DNA from: Macquaria australasica
Lineage: Eukaryota > Chordata > Actinopteri > Centrarchiformes > Percichthyidae
Direction: 5' to 3'
DNA length: 64,000 bases
NCBI GenBank assembly: GCA_005408345.1
Contig: SEMN01000261.1
Location: forward strand, 558,001-622,000
Part shown: positions 13,786 to 25,200 of the stretch, piece by piece
Position numbering within the stretch: position 1 is the stretch's first letter
How the letters are laid out: each line of letters begins with the position of its first letter
The notes under the pieces: model-generated
Seen by the model: only the letters and a program-made list of their open reading frames with translations
What the model was told of the DNA's origin: nothing
The model's database searches: none
Position numbers and translations under genes: made by a program

Positions 13786-14271
13786 GTGAATATTCAAAGA
13801 AGATATTTGAGTTTGCAGCCTGCAGTTTAGAAGTGCATTAACTCTATATACAGTCAGTATCATCCATTATTTAAAGGCAAATAAAATGTTATGGGGTAGC
13901 TGTAATATACTGTATTGTAGTTATTATCTCTCAAGCTAAAGGTTGTTTTTCCTTCAAGCCAGTATTTGAGTATCCCACTGTGCTATCCCCCATTTTCTCA
14001 AAGGTTTCAAGAACTGTAGCAGCTCTCCCTTTTGGACTGCAATCAAATGACTGTAATCCTGTTTTTTGGTTGATTATTACGATCCTGGTCGTCAGCTGAA
14101 GGTCTTTTGAAGAAGCATGTCCTTATCTCCTCTCCATCTTTCTCACTTTCTCTTAAATAAAGAGTCGAGCAGAAGGGACGGCAGGCTTTGCTTTAGGAAA
14201 ACAACGGCCTTGTGGCTTGCATTGTTGTTCAAGTGTTACACTTTCAACTATAACATCTTTGTGATCTCAGT

Positions 14272-14276
<5 letters not shown>

Positions 14277-14336
<60 letters not shown>
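14277..14336. repeat. (TG)n microsatellite
   Basis: 30 uninterrupted TG units, the longest dinucleotide array in the window. Confidence 0.98.
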
Positions 14337-14339
<3 letters not shown>

Positions 14340-14444
14340 GAGACAGAGAGATTTAGAGGTTCCGCCAGAGGCAGAAACGGTAAAACTGGAGTGTGTATAT
14401 AAATCAACCTCACTCAAGAAAATGAGTTGTTTACTTCTGCGGTT

Positions 14445-14445
<1 letters not shown>

Positions 14446-14501
<56 letters not shown>
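14446..14501. repeat. (CT)n(AC)n compound microsatellite
   Basis: About 21 CT units running directly into seven AC units. Confidence 0.97.
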
Positions 14502-14503
<2 letters not shown>

Positions 14504-15460
14504 CTCACATCAGTCTTTCAAACACGGCTTCCAGTGGTGGTCAATCAAAAGCAGAACTGGAGCCAGAAGAAAATGGAAAGAGATGGAGAGAGATATATAA
14601 AGAAAGTCAGTGTGCATTAAGTAATGCGATGAGGTCTCACCTAATCAAATCAAACAAAGTCACTCAGTCATTCACTTCTATCAGAACTTTAGAGCCACAT
14701 GCAAACACACACAAATACAGACACACTCTGTGGCGACATAAAACTTAATCCATTAAATTGATTTACAGCCCACTTGATTCTGTTTGGGGCTTTTCAATCA
14801 ACAATACTTTTTGTTGACCTTTTGTCACCCTGCCACTGTCTTTTTCTTCGCTGCCTTTTTCAGTCTCTATTTCTGGCAGTGTAAGTTCTGTGTTCAGTGA
14901 ACTTGCTGCATGTGTGTGTGCGCGTGTGTGTGTCTGTGTTCTGTGTCAGTCGGTTGACAGACCGGGGCTTTGAGGCTGCTGTCTGACAGAGGAACTTTCT
15001 GGGGAGCAGGTGTCAAAAAGTAACAAGGTAGAAATACAGAGAGGAGGCGAGACACAGAGAGAGAGGGAGTGAAGACTCAAGTAATGTATTGCATTTAGGA
15101 TTGTATCTGTAGGAAGAATTCAATAAACTAACAAGTTTACAGTCTGCATGTTTTCTCTCTGGTTGTGATTGTATTTGTCAGTTGGTTATTATATGGTTTG
15201 ATAAAGCAGTTTTTGGACCGATAAACGTAAGTAGATTTTATGAACTCATGGTAGGCCGGAGTGCGTGTCCAGATCTCAAATCCTTTTTGTCTTACTGAAC
15301 ATTTTCCTGGTATCTTGTGTTTGATTGGGAGCTTGTTTGGATTAAGGGTAGTGATGTAGTTATTGAGGAAAATTAACGCTGCAAATTTGCAATAAACTGT
15401 ACCTTACCTAGCCTGGGTGCCATTGGTGAATTGGAATAAGTTACAAGACTAAACAAAACT

Positions 15461-15930
15461 AAGAGTCCACAGCCATGCTAGTGGTTCTGTGAGGCAGTAT
15501 TTAGGCACAGCGGTGCTTTGAGCTAAATTTGAACATCAGCATGCTAACATGCTCACAATGACAATGCTAACATCCTGGTGTTAAGCAGGTACAATATTCA
15601 CCATATTCACCGTCTTATGCTAAAATGTGCTAATTGGCATTAAATATAAGAGGTACAATACAAAAGGTATTTGGTAATAAACCGAAGTATTGGACAGATT
15701 AAAATTTTGACCTGAAGCTGTTAGATGGAAAGTTAAGGAATCACCAAAGTTAATACAGTTCATCCTGAGGGGGGCGTGAATGTCTGTAACAATTTTCATG
15801 GCATCTTATCCAATAGTTGTTGAGAGATTTCACTCAAAACCACAAATGAAAAGTCAGAGGATCATCTAGGTCATCACGATTCATCCCCTGGGAACCAGGG
15901 CCAAATTGAATTGCAATCCATCCAATAGCT
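15461..15930 (+). repeat. Fossil interspersed repeat, family with GCTAACATGCTCACAATGAC motif
   Basis: Contains GCTTTGAGCTAAAT, the GCTAACATGCTCAC block, GAAGTATTGGACAGAT, AATCACCAAAGT, GAATGTCTGTA, TTTCATGGCA and CCATCCAATAG. The same ordered words occur at 31876-32410 (same strand) and in reverse complement at 36960-37347. All three copies are diverged and contain no open frame. Confidence 0.75.
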
Positions 15931-16733
15931 GTTAGCTTCATAAACCTTTTCATGTCCTCAGAAAGATACACACTATAGACCCTGGACCACCATTGAGAGC
16001 CCCCGGGACCAGTATTGTTGCTCTCAAGTCTCTGATGTTGGAGTGTTTTTACGAGTACTCGGTTTTAACTATATAACTGAGCTAGGAAGGTGTTAAACGC
16101 CTAATCCTTTATATCAATTACGGGTATGTTCACATGAATAATAGACTGATGCTGGGATAGACTCTAGCCTTCAGGGACCATGAGCAGAATAAGCTGGTCT
16201 GTTTATAAAATGAATGGAGGGAAAATGAGAAAGGAAGAACTGGGTGTATGTGACGACAGAAAAAAAAGTCAGTGAGAGAGGAAGACGAAGTGAAGAAGGG
16301 GCTAGAAGGGAAGGGACAGGGACTGAGATAGAGATGGAGAGAGATGGGACAGATGGGAGTACTGCTACAGCCAGCACCAACTATGAATAATGGACTTACT
16401 ACAGTCAGCGTTGTGTGTGTTTGTATTGTCTGCATGTGTAAATAAATTTGCTAGATTAATGCATACATATGTTTATGAATCCCAGAAGTGTTTATCAGGA
16501 ACGTGTTTTCATGCGTATCATGTCTGTGTACATTGAGCTGTATAGTGAGTGTGTGTTTGTGTGTGTGTGTGGGTTTCTGTATTACTAGTGTAAGAGAGTG
16601 GATGCGGGGGTAGCTGGCTGTCTGTTCATACAAACCACAATCTGTGCAATGTGTATGTGCACATGCTCCTTACCGTTGTAGATTATATGATTTATCTATG
16701 TTTGTATATGCAAGGCAAATTGTAATCCGTCAC

Positions 16734-16760
16734 TGTGTGTGTGTGTGTGTGTGTGTGTGT
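16734..16760. repeat. (TG)n microsatellite
   Basis: 13 TG units. Confidence 0.95.
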
Positions 16761-16844
16761 ACTCTTGTCCCCCTGAGTGAACTCAGTGTGTACTGAGTCG
16801 TAACCCTTCACATCTCAGTGGAATCTATGCAGTACTCATAGTCC

Positions 16845-17020
16845 TCTTTCAACCTCTTTCTGTCTCTCTGTCTCCTTCTTCTTCACTCCTTCCCTCTCTC
16901 GCCTCCTACTCCTCTATACTTCTTTCTTCAATTTTTCCTTTCCTCCCTCCCCCATCTCTCTCATCCCTCTTTATCTCCCTCTATCCTCTAACCTCTGTCT
17001 TTCCTCTTCTATCTCACTGT
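16845..17020. repeat. Pyrimidine-rich tract
   Basis: C/T-rich on the + strand (CTTTCTGTCTCTCTGTCTCC and similar). Confidence 0.7.
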
Positions 17021-19184
17021 CAATTGACAGTGAGCTACGCCCTGCCCCCTTTAGTTACTGTTGCTACACCTGTTAATCAAACGGCACATATGCAGTTTAC
17101 AATGATAACTGTCACAGATTTACCTCTCCAAATTCTTAGTAATTTTTGGAACAATGGGTCCTTTATTTCAGACAGAGGTGGACAAAAGCAGGCTTCTCAT
17201 TTCTAGCCAACAACTGCTGAAATGACAACTGTCTAATTTATCTAACGTTAGCTGAAAGAGTTGCTTGAAAACACAGTCTTAAGCTGACTTTTTAATGTTT
17301 CCGGCTGATTTATTTTAAAACAAGCATGCGTAGGAGACACATCATGTACTGTACATGAAGTAAAGGTAGTTGTACTTCAGTGTAGAGCTAGTTAGTCCTA
17401 GTATTATTAGTGTGATAAGCAAAAATGTAACATTAGACTGTTCTAACATTATCCTGTTCAGTATCAGTATTAAAGTATATTGTTAGTCAAGTTATTGCTA
17501 CAGGCAGATGTCTGGAAATGGTTAGAGAAAAGAAATCTGCTGTAAGATATGTATAATATAGGAGATTTTTAATTTCTCTCCTCCATCTTCCTTCCAACTT
17601 GTCCTCCACTAAATGGATTTGCATGTAGTTGGAGGTGTTTTTTTTTCCTCTATTGTTTCACATCTGACTAAACAATACTTTCATATCTTTTCCAACATTG
17701 TTGAGAGTTGGCCGCTCAACCTGACGTGATGCTGGAAATAGCAAAGCCAGCCAGTTTTATCCGCTGTTGCTGTGACAGCTCACCAATGAAAACAATGTGC
17801 TTCCACTTCTCCACACCTCCATCACTCGCTCACATTCCTCTCCTCCCTCCTGTTTTTCTCTGTTGAACCGAAGCCTATTTGTGGTGTCAGAGTCAACATG
17901 GCTGACAGTGAAGCATATGATGACACAACCAGGTGGAAATGAACTCTCTCTTCCTCTCTTCCTGTCAGATACAGATGGATTGTTGAAGATTATATACTCC
18001 GGGTGAAATAGACCAGAAAGAGGCCAAACTGATGTGATTTCCATAGGACCAAGACTATTACACATGTCATGAACATTTTGGTGCCCTGGACATTTTAAAA
18101 TTAGGGATGTTCATGTTGGATTTTCTGATTTGGAGGTTTGTTTTATTCATACTGCAGGCATTATCAGCCAATACCATTTCAAAGTTGCATACCAACACCA
18201 ATTACACAGCAGTGTAATACTTTCTAAACTGTCAGTCCAGTTCGACAATGCAACCCTGCCTTCTTTATTGAGTTTAAAGTAAGTGCTATGCTTTTCTACC
18301 ACCTGCAAGTTGTATGTTTTATTTTTAATTTTTCATCCAAGTGAGATTAGAAATCCCTTGTATTACTTACATTACATTTTGAGTCAGTAGCATGTACATT
18401 AGAGCATCCTTAAAGCGTAGGACCGACAGAATGTGCCATCCAGCTTTCTTTCCACTATTTTCAAACTCTCTTTTCTTTCTCCATCTCTAAACACATTGAC
18501 AGATCTGATAACGATGCCATCTCGCCTATTTTCTCAGTCTACTAAGACGCTGCTGAACGCACACACAGCTATTTCTTTTTAATATCCCCACACCTTCTTT
18601 TTCAATTTACTTGTTAAGGTCTGGGTTGCGGCGCGTGTCCCCTCGAAACTCTTTGCGCTGCATTTTAGAGCTTTTTTTCTCCTGGGTGCTCCTAATTGAA
18701 AATGTCTCAACTGTGGCTGTGCTGCGCCTTGTATCACTGTCAGCTGGAGAAAAAACGCAATCAGGGCCCTGGGGGGGAGTAAGCAGCCTCATCTAGTGTC
18801 CCACTGAGCGACGTCAACTTATACTTCAACCTTCATCGTTGCAGGGGCTCCTCATCATCTTCTGCAAAAGGAAACAGAGGAGTGCAAATTTAATCATGTT
18901 AATTTTTTGTGTGGTGTATCCTATTTGTTACTTAAGGTTAGCTAATAGGATACTTCTGATTGTAATGAGGCAGTCCTTGCCCATGTAGCTTCGTGCCTGA
19001 GCGGCAGAAATAACCTGCTGTCTGATTACAGCCTGATGGGGTGAGACTTTCCCAGTTTTAATAGACTGCTCTAAACACACTCGCTATGAACTCTCTCTTA
19101 TTATGAGGGAGAGCATAAAGCTGAAAAGGTTAATTAGCTGGAATGCATTCGCTGAGTCTCGTCTTTCTCTTTACTTTTTAACAG

Positions 19185-19291
19185 GAAGATCATTGAGGTG
19201 AAGATTATTGATGATGAAGAGTATGAGAAGAACAAGGCCTTCATCATCGAGCTGGGAGAGCCCGTCCTGTTGGAGATAGGCCAGAAACACG
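19185..19291 (+). CDS. slc8a4: slc8a exon: mutually exclusive A-type exon of CBD2
   Basis: The acceptor is ...TTTTTAACAG and the donor is GTGGGT. The first base completes a codon begun upstream. It encodes KIIEVKIIDDEEYEKNKAF, then IIELGEPVLLEIGQKH, and the last base starts a Gly codon. The paired acidic residues (DD) are the Ca2+ ligands that mark exon A; exon B of other NCX genes has a different sequence there. Confidence 0.92.
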
Positions 19292-22200
19292 GTGGGTGTC
19301 TTTATGTGTAATGTGTGTATGGCTGTTCAGACTACCAAGAAGCTAGGAGAGGGAACAGGAGCAAGGAAAGAGTGACAGACAGAATCTTTATTTAACCGCC
19401 ACCAGAGTCTCAGGCCTCCTGCACACATATCTCTTATAAACAGGGTGAGACCTGCATTGATTGTCTGGAACCTCCAATCTAAGCTCAGATTAACGTGGGA
19501 AACATTTCACTTTGAGCTGAGGACGTGGCTTGGAAAGGATTTAAACAACACTGGGCTGGAGCTATGAGGTGTTTTTGAAATAACAACTTCCTTGAACCTT
19601 CCTCCTAAGCAGCAAGAAAAGAGCAGATTGAACACAATTTGCAGTTTATTTCTGCCTAATGAACTATTTTGATTAGGCTCCTTTCTCAGTGGCAGCTCTG
19701 CCCTGTCATTTCCTACCCTCTGAATCCACGAATCCATTGAAGCCCTTCAACTTTTTAAGAACATAGAAAGCTTTAGTTGAAACTTTAAAAGGCTCATTAC
19801 AGCAGGCGGACAGCTAACCTCTGACAGGTGACTCAGGGCTAAAGAGAACCATCGCTGGAAGTCAATAAGTTCCTGCGGCTTGTTCCGCTTTGACATTTCT
19901 CTTCAAATGAATTTCCGCATGATTTAAAGTTTGCAAGGTGAAAGAAAAGACAAAAAGACATGTGGAGTAACTTTCTTTGTGTCATTTTCATTTAAAGAGA
20001 CACTTTCTTTCTTTCTCTTCCTCACTAATGTACTCTTCACTGCAGCACTGTGTGTTTGCATTTTGTGTCATTAACGGGTTAACATACATACATCTAACCT
20101 CTAACACACTGCTTGTCAACCTGGGGTTTGGGCCCCCTTGTAGGGGACGCAGGATAAATCTGATGCATTGCGTAAAGATGAACAGGACGAGAACCAAAAA
20201 CATACATCTGCTACTCAAAATGATCTCTAATCTTTAATTTGTTCTAGTGAGTTATCGCATAATTATTTACTTCTTCAGGCCAATGAAAATGAAATAAAGA
20301 AATCCCTCTCTGGTTGAACTGGTCACAACCCTAAACAAGTCTGGAATCGCTGCTCCAACACATACATACGCTATGCCACTTGTGTAGACCATGGATGTAT
20401 AATAAGACCTGGCTACGCCACTCGTGGTATTGCAAGGAGAAATTCCCCTGTGACCCAAAAAGCATTTTCTCCATAGACCACCATTGTAAAAGACACATTT
20501 GTAAAACTGTTGACAGGACACCTAAAACAGCAAACAAGGTCAATTATTACTCTTTCTATAATGCATTTTTGATCCATGGAGGTTTCATCCTCGAGCCGAG
20601 AAAAGGGATTTAAAAATTTGTGACATCATCACAATGTAATGTCTATGAGCCGAGCAGGAACTTGCGGGTGGGGCCAGCGGGGGGAAACACCACTGCGCAT
20701 ATTCAGTGGGCCGCATACCCCGGAAGTAAACCTGGAAGCTAGAAACTTTCCTGGCGTTTGCACCAGGCGAGTAAGGGTCCACACTCGGGATGTCAGCGAT
20801 GAGGAGCCAACAGCTCTGGGGCATGTTTCATTACAGAGGAAATAGAATTGATTTTATAACACTGTCACATAGCAAGTGGACTGACATTCACACACATACA
20901 CACACACACTCAGCCACACACGTACAAGTACACTGCTTTTCAATTACAGCAGGTCTACGCTGATAACAGCTGACTCAATTACTGTCTGCCACTTTGTGTG
21001 AAGAGTGAATGAGGAGACATATGGATCAATGGAGGGATGCATGGTGGAACATGTGGTAATGGAGAGACAGATGGGAGAAAATAGAAATGCCCTGTGGGTA
21101 TTCATATTTGTAATAACATGTTATGCTTGACAGCTTGGATTTCCCTTCAGTGTTTAAATATTAGGATTTACATGGTAGACTTTCACGACTGCTTGCACAC
21201 CTTCTTAAAATGATAAGCCATGCAAAACTATTAAAACTATTTATGCTGCTCTGGCCAAAATCAGACAAATGAAGACATTGCATGATACATGATTTGAGTT
21301 TAAATGCCTTGCAAAAGCTGAATGTATAAACACTATAGGAGGTCAGTTTGAAGGCTTGTAGAGAAAAACAAAAGTTGAACAAATCTGTAGTTGGTGTGAA
21401 AACAGGTGAATGATGCTTTTAGCTTTGGTAAATATTTATTAGATAGTTTATTTGTTCATGTGTAATGATTTGAGTGCAAATGGTGAGTGAACATGTAAGG
21501 AGGAACTCTTTAAAAAAGACATGCATATTTATACATTTTATACATACACAAACCAACCTTTGCTGTGTCTCAATTCGGATACTTCCGTTAGTGCACTTCC
21601 ATGTAGTGTGTACACTATGAATTTACTTGTGTAGTGCGTTAATTTTGACAGGGTAGTGTTGTCTCAAATCGAACACGGCAGTTGTGCACTTACCGGAAAT
21701 GACGATTGCAACATTTAACTGCTGCTTCTTCTTCTTTTTAATTGCACCCGGGCGGAGCATTATCACCAACATTTTACCGCAATTGTCGCCTTAATTTCAG
21801 AATCAACAGTAGTACAAAAATTGGGTTCCTTTAAGTTGGTACTGTATAACCTCTGCACAGTTACACCAACCCTACTGTCCCGCTGACCCATCTCTGTGGT
21901 CTCCTAGGTGACTCCAATGAGAACAAACCGTTGGTGGGAGCAGAGGAGGAAGAGGTGGCCAAGATGGGCTGTCCCAGTCTGGGCGAACACACACAAGTAG
22001 AGGTGGTCATAGAAGAGTCCTACGAGTTCAAGGTAAGTGTGTTTGTTTGTTTGTTTGTGTGTGCGGATGTGCGTGTAAATGTTCCCTTTAATTTTGTACT
22101 TCAGGCACTCTTCAGAATGTATCAGCAAGTCTTTTTGACAGTTTGGCAGCCTTCAAGTCAGCCGCTTTAAATAGCACCTAAAGAGTAAACAGACTTAAAA

Positions 22201-25200
22201 ATGCAAATTCGCTCTAAAATGATTTAAAGTGAGTGTCAGCTGCCCCGTTCCAGAGGATGAATGATTCATTTTGTTAGCATGTAATGGACTCTCTAATGAG
22301 ATGCGTGTCATTTTGATAGCAGACATGCGAAAGACAACACATCATTTATTCAAAGTGAGCTGTCATCTTGTTTCAGAACAAAACTGACTTTAAAAGAAAG
22401 AAAGTTGTCTTAGTCATTTAATAAATACTGTAAATAAGAAGGAATGCGTTTTTCAAATTTGATCAGTTTGTAATTTAGCCATGGATCATCACGGAGTATA
22501 TGTGGAGGTGTCTGTCTCATGTTCAGCCTACTTTGTACACTGCCATGCCATGTGTGTTGCTTTTTTTTCATTTTGCTAACTTCCACATGATTTCATCTCT
22601 AATCTGTGATTTTGTCTAGAAAATCCAACCAATCATACAATGTATATTTGTTGCTGATTCCATTCGCTCATTTGTCCATTTGTGTCATTTCGTGTCTGTG
22701 TGTGTGTGTGTGCGCGCGTGTGCAGAGAGCAGTAAATGAGCTTATTTGGCGCGCTGACAAGGTTATCTATCTTTCTCACTCTTTAGTTTGCCTGTGCATG
22801 CACTGCTAGTTCTTCTATCTACTGCTGTACAACACTGTAATGCTGTAATGGTGTCTGGGTCCAGTTTCACGTTCTATAAATCTATAAATCCTTAATCGTC
22901 ACCCCACACTGGAATTCATTAGTGATTTTTCTTACTGCGAGTGCTAATCAACAGTACATTTTGAGTTTTTAGTACAATAGCTGCTGAGAGCTGTTTTTCT
23001 CAATACTTAAACAGAAAACTCAACCTGTCTGCCTGCAGGTTTTTCCTAGATTTCACGGCAAGCATCACAGCCAATTTCACAGCATTGTATTAATTAGCAC
23101 ATCCTATACCTCACATTCTCAGTGTCGTGAAATAACTGACTTTTGAAATGTGTCTTTGCAACGTGGGAGCTAATTGAAAGGTTTGAAAAAAGTGTTTTCC
23201 CCCCTTTCTGTGTGGCTGCAAGTTAACAACTTGAGGGTTGTGTCTTTCCTGTTCTGCCTGGTTTTGTATGCACTTGCATGTTTGCTTTTGTGTGTTCGTG
23301 TGTGTGTGTGTGTGTAGAGTACGGTAGATAAGTTGATCAAGAAGACAAACCTGGCCTTGGTGGTGGGAAGCAGCAGCTGGAGGGAGCAGTTTGTCAGTGC
23401 CGTTACTGTCAGCGCAGGTAACACACACTCACATCCATCCTCACACACAGGACATAAGGCATCATTTTGATTTATGGTGGTGATCAGTGGTTTTGGTTGA
23501 CATCTTTCTTGGCTTCATTTCGAAAAGATGATGGATGATGAAAAAGTACATTTCTTTAAAGTTTAGTAATCTATTCATAGTCTACTTGTTGTGCAGGTTT
23601 CATTGCTGTTACTGATCCTAAATACCCAATATGGGCTATTTTCTTTCTGTTAACACTTTTCTTTAGTCCTGCTTTAAAAGAACTACAGCGGGTCATCATT
23701 TTGGGAAATGTGCTTATTCGCTTTCTTGCAAAGAGTTTGTACGCTACATGTGAAGCTACAGCCAGCAGTCGTTTAGCGTAGCTTAGCATTATTACTGGAA
23801 AGAGAGAAAACAGGTAGTCTGGCTTGGTCCAAAGTTTAAAACAATATTCCTATTAACACCTCTAAAGCTCACTAACATGTTGTATCTTGATTTTTTTTAC
23901 ATACTAATAAATACAAAATGTATTTGGTGTTCGCCAAGAAATAGCTACAGCACGTAACTGCCTGTAAAACCACATTTTGCCGTTTTTACATTTCTGTTTG
24001 TATATAAACATGCTAATTACTGAGCTTTAGAGGTGCTGGCAGGTGGATGTTTTTACCTTTCGACAGAGCCAGGGTAGCTGTCTAGCTCTAGCCTTTATGC
24101 TAAGCTAAGCTTATCACCACCTGGCTCTAGCTCTACACTTAGCGGACAGATATGAGAGTGGTATCAATGTTGTTATTGAAGGGTCATGAAGGCCTTCATA
24201 GTGTTGCACCCCACATTTCCAACCTTGGAAAGGTGTTTGTGGGGGAGTGCTGGCAGCTTAACTCTACGCAAGAAAGCAAATAAGCATATTTCCCCAAATG
24301 CTGGGCTATTTCTGTAATCTGATAGCTTTTTATGTTGCATTAGGATATATTCTTGATAAAATTTGGCCTCTTAAATTCTGTCCGTCTCACTCTGTCTCCT
24401 TCCTTTGACTTTGCCTGCAAACACACCATATAGTTTTTGTCCACTCACCTTTCTCCTCCTTTAAATGATCTCTCTGCTCTTCCTCTCTATCTGTCTCCTT
24501 CCCTCAATGCTTGAATCCCCCCCTATACCCAAAGGAGACGACGATGAGGAGGAGAGCGGCGAGGAGCGGCTGCCGTCCTGCTTCGACTACATCATGCACT
24601 TCCTCACCGTCTTCTGGAAGGTTCTGTTCGCCTTCGTCCCACCTACGGAGTACTGGAACGGCTGGGCCTGCTTCATTGTCTCCATATCGCTTATTGGCGT
24701 CCTGACGGCGGTCACCGGGGATCTGGCGTCCCACTTCGGCTGCACGATAGGACTGAAGGACTCGGTGACGGCTGTGGTGTTTGTGGCGCTGGGGACATCG
24801 GTGCCAGGTGAGCGGGAGTGGTTTGATGATGAGTGGATTTCTATCATGGTTCATACTTCCTTCAAGCGTTCCATTTCAACCAGGAAAAAACTCCCCCCAA
24901 AAAACAGTGCTAAACATCAAATGAGATGCATATTTTCTCCAGATTTCTGATATGACAGACAAACAAACACATAAAAGGAGGAGGACTGATCCTTTCTCCT
25001 CCATCTGATTTCAATAGCAGCCGCCCTCAGTAAGCAGGCTTGAAATCAAAATTGAATTGTAAAACGCCGGCTCCATCACAGCCTTCAGCCTGAGCTTGTC
25101 TCCGCCTGGAGGGAATGCGTTGTCCCTGGGCTTTAATTCAATTTCTTTCCTCATTCCTCTCGTCAGCCGTTTTTATTGTTGCCCCTGCGTATGATTTATA

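Larger units (their letters stand above)
1..19184 (+). other. Large intron of the exchanger gene
   Basis: No exon of any recognisable protein was found on either strand. The next exon downstream is the A-type CBD2 exon, which in NCX genes follows the single very large N-terminal coding exon, so this reads as the intron between them. It is AT-rich and carries pyrimidine-rich tracts, dinucleotide arrays, a foldback element and several fossil interspersed repeats, listed separately. The remaining stretches (1-2960, 3540-3910, 5160-6420, 7060-8385, 8735-10930, 11535-12585, 15000-15460, 15930-16730, 17025-19180) show nothing I can name. A non-coding first exon or enhancer here would not be visible to me. 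Confidence 0.7.

Noticed and set aside
24504..24854. Antisense open frames over the exchanger exon
   Set aside because: Shadow of the GC-rich + strand exon, whose protein is clearly NCX. The same applies to 27796-28116 on the - strand.
24465..24950. 161-residue frame read as a single ORF
   Set aside because: Only 24535-24807 is NCX. The frame runs on into intron at both ends by chance, and consensus splice sites define the exon.
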